DNA from: Gemmataceae bacterium
GTDB taxonomy: Bacteria; Planctomycetota; Planctomycetia; Gemmatales; Gemmataceae
Direction: 5' to 3'
Length of the DNA: 5,603 nucleotides
Assembly (NCBI GenBank): GCA_025056835.1
Contig: JANWVS010000167.1
Location: 1-5,603, forward strand
In this document: positions 1 to 5,603 of the stretch, in pieces
How positions within the stretch are numbered: the stretch's first letter is position 1
How the letters are laid out: each line of letters begins with the position of its first letter
The notes under the pieces: model-generated
Told to the model about the DNA's origin: nothing
Databases searched by the model: none
What the model saw: the letters and a program-made list of their open reading frames with translations, nothing else
Position numbers and translations under genes: made by a program

Positions 1-751
1 TCATGGTCCCAACCAGCTGTGGCGGGCACTCCACGTATTGCCCCCGCGCCCACCAACGCCCCGGTCCGAACCACCCCACCAACGCCAGGGGCAAACTGAG
101 CAGCGCGCCGAAGACAATCGTTTCCACCATCACTCGCTCCGGCACCGTTCGCAGCCGCTGGTTGCCGTCCACCGTCTCGGGCGGCGCAGCCTGTTTTGTT
201 GCCGTCTCAGCCCGCAGCGGCACTGCCTTGGCCCCGCTAAGCATCTGCACGGCGCCGACAATTCCCGGATGCGGCGGCACGAGCGAATGCGTCATCCCCA
301 GGCTGAACGACACCGGCAACAGAAAGTACAGCAGCGACCGGCCGGTTTGCTTTTGTACGCGATACACGATGGGGATCAGCAGCAAGAAGCCGACGTTGAA
401 CAGGATCGGCAGCCCTACCAGGTACGCTGCCACCAGCAGGGCCAACGATGCCCGTTGTGCGCCAAACGCCCTGATTAACCGCTCGGCAATCACTTCCGCG
501 CCGCCGGAGGCTTCGAGGATCCGGCCCAGCATGGCGCCGAGTGCAAGGATAATGGTCACCTCCTTCAGGATGCTCGCGATGCCGCTGCTGACGGCGTCGA
601 GAACCCGTCCTGGCGACATGCCGGCCGCCAGCCCGATGCCCAGGCTCACGACGAGCAGGGCAACGAATGCCGAAACCTGCCAGCGAATGATGAGCGTCAG
701 CAACAGCAACAAGCCGACTATGGTGCAGACCGCCGGCCAAGCCCCAGCCAT
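1..751 (-). CDS. GntP family gluconate:H+ symporter-type permease, N-terminal part (cut by left edge)
   Basis: Inner-membrane permease of the GntP family, whose members import gluconate or related sugar acids with protons; the exact substrate cannot be read from the sequence. The first 250 residues are visible and the frame stays open to the window edge, so roughly the last 200 residues of a usual 440-450 are missing. Hydrophobic helices lie near residues 8-22, 27-44, 66-78, 102-130 and 140-153. Family hallmarks are LGAMLGRILEASGGAEVIA (71-89), VGLPILFNVGFLLLIP (112-127) and the VPPHPG signature (158-163). The ATG start at 749-751 is well fixed: an in-frame TGA lies nine codons upstream with no other start codon between, and GAGG sits six bases before the ATG. 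A hydrophilic stretch at about 172-208 is longer than in E. coli relatives as I remember them. The gene is transcribed divergently from the lipoprotein gene. Confidence 0.9.
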   Translation of the reverse strand, partial: MAGAWPAVCTIVGLLLLLTLIIRWQVSAFVALLVVSLGIGLAAGMSPGRVLDAVSSGIASILKEVTIILALGAMLGRILEASGGAEVIAERLIRAFGAQRASLALLVAAYLVGLPILFNVGFLLLIPIVYRVQKQTGRSLLYFLLPVSFSLGMTHSLVPPHPGIVGAVQMLSGAKAVPLRAETATKQAAPPETVDGNQRLRTVPERVMVETIVFGALLSLPLALVGWFGPGRWWARGQYVECPPQLVGTM

Positions 752-888
752 GATGTTCCTCGTCGATGTCGTTGTTCAAGCGTTCAGAATACGGCTGTTG
801 TCGTCCGCATTTGCTCGGATCGCAACCTATAGTTGCTTTGTTGCGGGACGCTGAACACCATTGTGCGGCGCCGAGGTGGGGCTTGACA
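752..888. promoter_or_regulatory. Divergent intergenic region with a symmetric -10-like dyad
   Basis: This 137-base gap must carry the start signals of both the leftward permease and the rightward lipoprotein gene. A perfect inverted repeat, GCAAC-CTATA-GTTGC, lies at 822-836. Its centre CTATAG reads as TATAGT on the plus strand (828-833) and TATAGG on the minus strand, so one element could serve as a -10 box in both directions or act as an operator. No convincing -35 box stands at the normal distance on the plus strand; TTCAGC is 18 bases away on the minus strand. GTTCA is repeated at 774-778 and 782-786, and CTGAAC at 851-856 is the complement of GTTCAG at 782-787. The lipoprotein ribosome binding site, GAGGTGGGG at 873-881, is clear; the promoter reading is tentative. 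Confidence 0.35.
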
Positions 889-3381
889 ATGATGAGGCCG
901 ATTTTCTGCGGAATCATTTGCGGACTGATCGCCGGCTGCGGCGCCTCGACGGGACCGACATCAACGTCGACGACGGCGGAAGCCGGTACAGTGATCGGAC
1001 GAAGGACGCTGACGCCGGCGCGCGACGTGGACCTTGCAGCCTTGCTGCGACTGCCGCGGGCGGAATTAGCTGCCAAGGCGGCGGCCCTGGAGGAGAACTT
1101 ACGCTCGCAGGAAGACCTCCGCATCCAAGGGCGAGCGCGGTTGGACTTGCTGCCGCAGTTTCACCCTGCCGTCACGACGCCGATCTGGCGCGAAGCGAGT
1201 TATTCGCCCACGCGCGGCTTCAGTTTGCCTCCCTATCTCAAGGACGGCGAGCGCGACTCGGAATTGGCCCGGCACGTGGCGTTGCACGGCGACGTCGAAG
1301 CGGCCCTGGAGCTGGCGGCTCCGGGAACCGAAGCCGAACTTCGCCATTTCGCGCTAGAGCGAAACGTGCCTCTTGAATGGACTCGGCTCGTGGGGTTGCA
1401 AATACTGCACGCGGAATTGGCGTTGGCGGCCGGCAACGTCGACGGGGCGGAGCGGCTGTTGGCGATTCATCGACAGTTGTGCGAAGTGCTGCCGGCAAAA
1501 GCGCTCACCGGTGCCCTCGGCCGAACGCTGTTGGGACGTGGCTTGCCGACGCTGGCCGCAGCGGCCCGAGCCTGGCGCAGTGCCCGCCATGACGATTTGG
1601 CTGAGCCAGCGGAGGCGTTCTTGCGCGATCTCGGCCAACCGCCCGCCTGGGAGTGGATGCTGCCCCGCCGGCGCGACGACCTAGGCCGAAGTCTCGCATT
1701 ACAGGGTGAGGGGCGCGCTCTCCGCGCCCAATCATCCCTGCGAGCCGTCGACCTGCTGGCCCTGCCGGTTGACCATGCTCATGTCGAATCGTGTTTCGTC
1801 TTTTTCGGCGACGACGATCGGCTCGGTGAAGTGCTCCTCTTGTACCAAGGCATACCGAGTGATTGCCACGACGTGCGGCACTGGGTTCCGAGCAGCGAAC
1901 GTTTGTCCAAGAGTCAACCATGTGTTACCGCGATGTTGGCGCCCGGCAATCCGTATCTCAGTGGTTTCGTGCGTATCCAGTTCAGCGACAGTCGGACCAC
2001 GAATTTGCCGCGCGATCTCGGACTTCTCAGCTTGGACCGAACTTTCGAAGGCAACCGCCGTCTCGTGGCCTGGAAGCAGCACGGTCCGCGGGTGACGGTC
2101 GCCGCCGCCAAACCATCGCCGACCTTGCCAGAGATACGCACGCCGGCTCGGCAACCCGTTTCGGCCGTGCAATTGGAACGGGACCCCGCCGCGGACATCG
2201 TTTCCCGCGTGCGTTGTTCCCTCGCGGCCGAACTGGGTCAGCCGCTCTCCGCCGTTGCTCTCCCTTTTTGGGAACGGCACGGTCCGGGGCGAATCGACGT
2301 CGGCGCCGAGGTCGTGTTGTCCTGGAGCGATGGCATCACGCAATGGAAATTGATCCTGCCTGCCGACCGCAACCAGGCACCGGCGCTCGAGGCCGCCGAT
2401 GTTTCCGGCCGCGAAGCGGGTCAACGCTTGCACATTGCCCGCGCGCTGGACCACAAGGAACGAGCCGCACGCTTGGCCGCCAAGCAGCCCTTGAGCCGTT
2501 TATCGCGCAGCCTGGAGTGGCTGACCCTAGGGATGAGCCGATCGGAGGTCGAACGTCAGATGCCAGCCAGGACCGCGCAGTGTCGCGATATCCCGAGCGG
2601 CCTGATGGCCACGTTCGCCGGTCAACCGACTGCGCCCGCCGATGCTGTGGCGCGCACGTTGTTCGCCACCTTCGACGACGTCGGCCGGCTTGCGGAAATT
2701 CGTATTCGTTACGCCGACCATCCGAGGAACAAAGCAGGTACCATGCGTAAACGCCTCGAAGCACTCCAGACGTTGCACGGCATCGGCGCAACGGCCCAGG
2801 CCGTTCCAGCATGGCCCGGTGATTTGCCGCCGCGCAAGGGAAGCTCCGGCCAAACCTTCAGTTGGCAGGACGATCTGACCACGACCACAGCCACCTGGGA
2901 CACCGAGACCCTCGAAATCGCCGTGCGGGACCGTCGGCCGGACGAAGACGATCATACTCGGCCGAGAGGACCCATGTTCCTGCCCCGCGGACCCGGCGGC
3001 GTGTCGCTTGGCATGTCCCTTTCCGAGCTGAGAAACCAAGGTGCCCAACCCCATGAAGGAGCATGGCTGTGTCAATCGGCCGCTCAAGGTTCCCATGACA
3101 TGATTCTCGTCTGGTGCGAAGGAGAGCGCGTCGCGCGAATCGTCGCCCGCCACCGTGACGACCTGGGCCAAGCGCCGGGCAAAGCACTCGCCCTTGCCTG
3201 GGGCCGCGACATCGCTACTCTCGGCTGGCCATGGCGACAGGACCAGCGCAGCGGCACAGTGGTCAGCTGGGCGACGCACGACGGCGCCACCTTCTTCCGA
3301 ATGTTCGTTCAAGAAGACAACCTTGGCGTCCACCTGTTGTCGGAATGGCGCGACCTCGGCAGCGCTTCGTTGGCAAGGTGA
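889..3381 (+). CDS. Large predicted lipoprotein with a duplicated C-terminal LGMS module, function unknown
   Basis: I do not recognise this 830-residue protein. It starts MMRPIFCGIICGLIAGC, a lipoprotein signal peptide with lipobox I-A-G-C and acylated Cys17, so it should be anchored to a membrane outside the cytoplasm. The frame is open further upstream, but this start gives the signal peptide and has GAGGTGGGG (873-881) in front. Residues about 50-270 are rich in Ala, Leu and Glu and look helical, possibly TPR-like (for example the AALELA and GNVDGAERLLAIH stretches). Residues about 300-480 look beta-rich. The C-terminus carries two diverged copies of one unit: LGMSRSEVE at 547-555 with GRLAEIRIRY at 599-608, and LGMSLSEL at 707-714 with GERVARIVARH at 745-755. 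The motif resembles the helix start in SmpA/BamE-like domains, which suggests a scaffold or envelope role, but that is weak. An enzyme function is not apparent. Confidence is for a real lipoprotein gene, not a role. Confidence 0.85.
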   Translation: MMRPIFCGIICGLIAGCGASTGPTSTSTTAEAGTVIGRRTLTPARDVDLAALLRLPRAELAAKAAALEENLRSQEDLRIQGRARLDLLPQFHPAVTTPIWREASYSPTRGFSLPPYLKDGERDSELARHVALHGDVEAALELAAPGTEAELRHFALERNVPLEWTRLVGLQILHAELALAAGNVDGAERLLAIHRQLCEVLPAKALTGALGRTLLGRGLPTLAAAARAWRSARHDDLAEPAEAFLRDLGQPPAWEWMLPRRRDDLGRSLALQGEGRALRAQSSLRAVDLLALPVDHAHVESCFVFFGDDDRLGEVLLLYQGIPSDCHDVRHWVPSSERLSKSQPCVTAMLAPGNPYLSGFVRIQFSDSRTTNLPRDLGLLSLDRTFEGNRRLVAWKQHGPRVTVAAAKPSPTLPEIRTPARQPVSAVQLERDPAADIVSRVRCSLAAELGQPLSAVALPFWERHGPGRIDVGAEVVLSWSDGITQWKLILPADRNQAPALEAADVSGREAGQRLHIARALDHKERAARLAAKQPLSRLSRSLEWLTLGMSRSEVERQMPARTAQCRDIPSGLMATFAGQPTAPADAVARTLFATFDDVGRLAEIRIRYADHPRNKAGTMRKRLEALQTLHGIGATAQAVPAWPGDLPPRKGSSGQTFSWQDDLTTTTATWDTETLEIAVRDRRPDEDDHTRPRGPMFLPRGPGGVSLGMSLSELRNQGAQPHEGAWLCQSAAQGSHDMILVWCEGERVARIVARHRDDLGQAPGKALALAWGRDIATLGWPWRQDQRSGTVVSWATHDGATFFRMFVQEDNLGVHLLSEWRDLGSASLAR

Positions 3382-3386
3382 AGCCG

Positions 3387-3415
3387 TTGCTGCCGTCACT
3401 TCGACCACATATAAT
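3387..3415 (+). promoter_or_regulatory. Predicted sigma-70-type promoter of pncB, giving a leaderless transcript
   Basis: A perfect TATAAT lies at 3410-3415, and TTGCTG (three of six matches to TTGACA) lies at 3387-3392, exactly 17 bases away. With the usual spacing from the -10 box, transcription would begin at about base 3422, which is the A of the pncB ATG. No Shine-Dalgarno is present between the lipoprotein stop and this ATG, which fits a leaderless message. The promoter sits in the 40-base gap after the lipoprotein gene, so read-through from upstream is also possible. Confidence 0.6.
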
Positions 3416-3421
3416 GGCCTC

Positions 3422-4813
3422 ATGGACACGTCGTTCGCCCCTTCGCTGGCCTTGTTCACCGATCTATACGAACTTACGATGGCCCAGGCCTACTGGCAGG
3501 CGGGCCGGACCGAATTGGCAACTTTTAGCCTCTTCTTTCGCAGCTATCCGCCTGATCGCGCCTTCTTTGTTAGTGCCGGCTTGACCGACGTGCTCGATTA
3601 CCTCGAAAACCTGCAGTTTTCTGCCGCCGACCTCGCTTACCTGCGCTCGCTGCGTCGCTTCGACCACGGTTTCCTCGATTATCTCGCCTCGTTGCGCTTT
3701 ACCGGCTCAGTGCGGGCCATGCCGGAAGGAACCATCGCCTTCGCTAACGAACCGCTCCTGGAAGTGACGGCCCCGATCATCGAGGGGCAAATAGCGGAAA
3801 CATACCTCGTCAATCAGGTCAATTTGCAGACCACTCTCGCGACCAAGGCGGCGCGGGTAGTTCACGCCGCCCGCGGCAAAACGGTCGTCGATTTTGCTGC
3901 TCGCCGGACCCACGGCGTTGAGGCTGCCGACAAGCTGGCCCGCCTCGGCTACCTCGTCGGTTTTGCCGGCACGAGCAACGTCGCCGCTGGCGCCCGCTAT
4001 GGCATCCCCGTCTCCGGCACCATGGCTCATTCGTTCGTCACTAGCTTTCCCAGCGAACTGGAAGCGTTTCGGCAATTCGCCCGCTCCTTTCCCGATACCT
4101 GCACCTTGCTGGTGGACAGCTACGACACGCTTCAGGGAGTGCGCCACGCCATCATCGTCGCCCAGGAGTTGCGCCAGGCCGGCCACCGCCTCCAAGGCCT
4201 CCGCTTGGACAGCGGTGACTTGCTCAGCCTCTCGCGGCAAGCCCGCGCCCTGCTCGACGACGCCCGTTTGCACGATGTCCAGATTTTCGCCAGTGGCGGG
4301 CTGGATGAGTACGGCGTGGACGACTTGCTCCGGGGCGGCGCTCCCATCGACGGCTTCGGCGTCGGCACCAAAGTCGGCGTCTCCGCAGACGCCCCTTGGA
4401 CCGACTGTGTCTACAAGCTCGTGGAATACGCCGGCCAACCCGTCCTCAAGCTCAGCACCGGCAAACAAACGTTGCCGGGACGTAAACAAGTCTTTCGCCG
4501 ACGTACTGCCGACGGCCAATTCGAGCGCGATGTGATTGCCTGCGACGACGAACCACCCCCGACCAACGCCGAGGCCATGCTGGTCGATGTGATGGTCGGT
4601 GGCAAACGAATTCGACCGGTCGAGTCGCTGACCGAATTGCGGCGCCGCTTCCAGTCAGAAAGCGCGGCCTTGCCGAAGATTTTCCACGCCCTCCGTTCCC
4701 CGCCGAAGTACGAAGTGGCCGTCAGTGAGCGTTTGCAAGCTTTGCAGCAGCGCACCAGCGCAGCCGCCGCCGCCCGCGAACTTTCCGCGCCGCACGAACA
4801 ACATCCTCGTTAA
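3422..4813 (+). CDS. pncB: Nicotinate phosphoribosyltransferase
   Basis: Cytoplasmic enzyme (EC 6.3.4.21) that joins nicotinate and PRPP to give nicotinate mononucleotide, with ATP hydrolysis, in the Preiss-Handler route of NAD salvage. The 463-residue length fits the bacterial type related to human NAPRT. Motifs appear in family order: FTDLYELTMAQAYW (12-25), EGQIAETYLVNQVNLQT in the first domain, VDFAARRTHG (156-165), FAGTSNVAAG followed by GTMAHSF (199-205) with His203 as the likely phosphorylated catalytic histidine, LLVDSYDT, GLRLDSGDLL (260-269), FASGGLDEYGVDDL (289-302) and GFGVGTKVGVSADAP (311-325). The last two form the phosphate-binding end of the barrel. The longer open frame upstream overlaps the lipoprotein gene and shows no family similarity, and the next ATG falls inside the conserved N-terminal motif, so the start at 3422 is preferred. 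No Shine-Dalgarno is visible. All key residues look intact. Confidence 0.96.
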   Translation: MDTSFAPSLALFTDLYELTMAQAYWQAGRTELATFSLFFRSYPPDRAFFVSAGLTDVLDYLENLQFSAADLAYLRSLRRFDHGFLDYLASLRFTGSVRAMPEGTIAFANEPLLEVTAPIIEGQIAETYLVNQVNLQTTLATKAARVVHAARGKTVVDFAARRTHGVEAADKLARLGYLVGFAGTSNVAAGARYGIPVSGTMAHSFVTSFPSELEAFRQFARSFPDTCTLLVDSYDTLQGVRHAIIVAQELRQAGHRLQGLRLDSGDLLSLSRQARALLDDARLHDVQIFASGGLDEYGVDDLLRGGAPIDGFGVGTKVGVSADAPWTDCVYKLVEYAGQPVLKLSTGKQTLPGRKQVFRRRTADGQFERDVIACDDEPPPTNAEAMLVDVMVGGKRIRPVESLTELRRRFQSESAALPKIFHALRSPPKYEVAVSERLQALQQRTSAAAAARELSAPHEQHPR

Positions 4814-5125
4814 CTCTCCATCCAATAGCGCAACCGCGTCCCTACCGTGCGCTTACTGTCATTCCGATCTCCACCACGAGAGTCCGCGCATCGGCATAGG
4901 CCCTGCCGTCGTTGCCCCCGATTTACCGCAACCGCGGGCATGCACCGGGATGGTGTCACGCCCTCGCCTCATGCGGTGTGACTTTGTCCGTGATACCGTC
5001 CGTTGTCACTTCGTCCACATCCACCATCTTTTCCATGCGCCGGCTCTTTCTGCTCGTCTTTTCACGAATGCGGCTTCGTAGGAGGACATCCTATCGATCG
5101 CCTACCTCAAGCTCCATATATCATA
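4814..5125. other. Gene-poor convergent intergenic region
   Basis: These 312 bases separate the end of pncB from the end of the leftward gene, so transcripts converge here and terminators are expected. No convincing gene was found. Two short minus-strand frames overlap each other (4956-5036 and 5006-5089) but lack strong ribosome binding sites. Structured pieces are a 6-bp stem AGCGCA/TGCGCT (4827-4832 and 4848-4853, 15-base loop), a longer hairpin at 4955-4982, a near-repeat ACTTTGTCC/ACTTCGTCC (4981-4989 and 5008-5016), and the inverted pair TAGGA/TCCTA at 5079-5093. An AGGAGGA on the plus strand at 5080-5086 looks like a ribosome binding site but no start codon follows at a usable distance. 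Confidence 0.6.
4955..4985 (+). terminator. Possible weak terminator hairpin downstream of pncB
   Basis: GTCACGCC at 4955-4962 can pair with GGTGTGAC at 4975-4982, eight pairs including one G-U, around a 12-base loop. Only TTT (4983-4985) follows, not a real U tract, and the hairpin is about 140 bases past the pncB stop. It may equally be chance or serve the leftward transcript. Confidence 0.2.
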
Positions 5126-5603
5126 CTACCATGACCGTAGCACGACCGTAGTGACTACGGCACCACCGATTCCGATGATAGCAAGGAGACTTTGGAACAA
5201 CAAAGCGGCATGATAAGCATAACACTTACGCGGCGTTTCACTGCCGTCGATTGTTTCGAGCTTATAGACCTCCAGGTAGGGCACTGGCTTGCGGCGAAAC
5301 CAACCTTGAATTCGAACTTGTTTGCCTTGGTACCGTCCGGCGCGTAATAGCCCGAACAAGAAATTCCAAATTGCCAAAGGCTGGTTGTAGTCGACGAAAA
5401 TAATGCCCGTGTCGTCGCGAAGCACGAAGTCCTCACTGAACACCAGACCGGGTTGCCCCTTGCCGATGATCGTCCCCGTCAGCGTCGCCGGCACCGGCCG
5501 CACGGGCGAGACCTTTACATGAGCAAGCAGGGCGGCTACACTCAAGTGCGGAAAGATTGACCCGCGGTAAGCCAACAGCGTCCTGATCACCAACCCGACA
5601 CCT
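5126..5603 (-). CDS. C-terminal part of a probable M48 family (HtpX-like) membrane metalloprotease, cut by right edge
   Basis: The frame is open to the right edge and ends at TAG (5126-5128), leaving 158 visible residues. The visible part starts with a hydrophobic stretch, GVGLVIRTLL, then KVSPVRPVPATLTGTIIGKG (30-49), SEDFVLRDDTGIIFVDYNQP (56-75), GKQVRIQGWFRRKPVPYLEV (93-112), and a membrane helix at about 133-155 before a short tail. The middle reads as an OB-fold-like beta barrel. From memory, the tails of HtpX-like M48 proteases in planctomycetes, cyanobacteria and Chloroflexi carry the same order: SPVR, a Gly-rich strand, a DxTG strand, then GWFRR. The HExxH zinc site would lie outside the window, so protease activity cannot be checked here. 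A TTG at 5591-5593 could serve as a start, but the coding-like sequence beyond it and the lack of a ribosome binding site favour a longer gene. The alternative is a free-standing OB-fold membrane protein. Confidence 0.6.
   Translation of the reverse strand, partial: GVGLVIRTLLAYRGSIFPHLSVAALLAHVKVSPVRPVPATLTGTIIGKGQPGLVFSEDFVLRDDTGIIFVDYNQPLAIWNFLFGLLRAGRYQGKQVRIQGWFRRKPVPYLEVYKLETIDGSETPRKCYAYHAALLFQSLLAIIGIGGAVVTTVVLRSW
5133..5160. repeat. Short direct and inverted repeat at the end of the leftward gene
   Basis: GACCGTAG occurs twice (5133-5140 and 5144-5151) with three bases between, and the second copy forms a perfect 6-bp palindrome CCGTAG-TGA-CTACGG (5146-5160). It falls in the last codons of the leftward gene, giving the VVTTVV stretch in its tail, so it may simply reflect codon repetition. 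Confidence 0.5.

Noticed and set aside
3..854. Plus-strand open frame of 283 residues opposite the permease gene
   Set aside because: The minus strand encodes a GntP protein with its signature motifs, ribosome binding site and fixed start. The plus-strand product is Arg/Pro/Ser-rich with no motif.
766..888. Upstream extension of the lipoprotein by 41 residues
   Set aside because: It would bury the signal peptide and lipobox inside the protein; the ATG at 889 has a good ribosome binding site and gives a standard lipoprotein start.
3155..3421. N-terminal extension of pncB by 89 residues within the same open frame
   Set aside because: The extension overlaps the lipoprotein coding region, does not resemble the enzyme family, and the family's N-terminal motif begins about 12 residues after the ATG at 3422.
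2527..3459. Long antisense open frame of 310 residues opposite the lipoprotein and start of pncB
   Set aside because: GC-rich coding DNA often leaves a long open frame on the opposite strand. This one has no family motifs, and the plus-strand genes it overlaps have a signal peptide and conserved enzyme motifs.
3707..4519. Antisense open frame of 270 residues inside pncB
   Set aside because: It mirrors the codon pattern of a clearly real enzyme gene, has a low-complexity Gly/Ala/Val composition and no recognisable domain.
5080..5086. Perfect AGGAGGA on the plus strand taken as a ribosome binding site
   Set aside because: No ATG, GTG or TTG follows within a usable distance; the next ATG (5131) is over 40 bases away and opens only six sense codons.

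Overview
The window looks like ordinary chromosome from a GC-rich bacterium. The gene set fits a planctomycete or related lineage: a GntP-type permease, a large lipoprotein I do not recognise, a nicotinate phosphoribosyltransferase of about 460 residues, and the tail of a probable M48 membrane protease. That placement is inferred from gene style and composition, not from a marker gene.

Layout, left to right. Bases 1-751 (minus) hold the N-terminal 250 residues of a gluconate:H+ symporter family (GntP) permease, cut by the left edge. A 137-base divergent gap (752-888) separates it from a plus-strand lipoprotein of 830 residues (889-3381). That protein has a lipobox signal peptide, a helical and possibly TPR-like middle, and two diverged copies of a C-terminal unit built around an LGMS motif. 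Forty bases later comes pncB (3422-4813, plus), with a full set of family motifs. Its start has no Shine-Dalgarno, but a perfect TATAAT sits so close that the transcript is predicted to begin at the ATG. A gene-poor stretch (4814-5125) follows. Finally a minus-strand gene (5126-5603) enters from the right edge; it ends in an OB-fold-like domain plus one membrane helix, as in the tails of HtpX-like M48 proteases.

The genes do not form an obvious pathway. PncB recycles nicotinate into NAD, GntP imports sugar acids, and the other two are envelope proteins. No mobile element, CRISPR array, tRNA or rRNA was seen, and nothing here amounts to a clear new multi-gene system. The most interesting items are the probable leaderless pncB transcript, the duplicated lipoprotein module, and the enlarged hydrophilic loop in the GntP protein.
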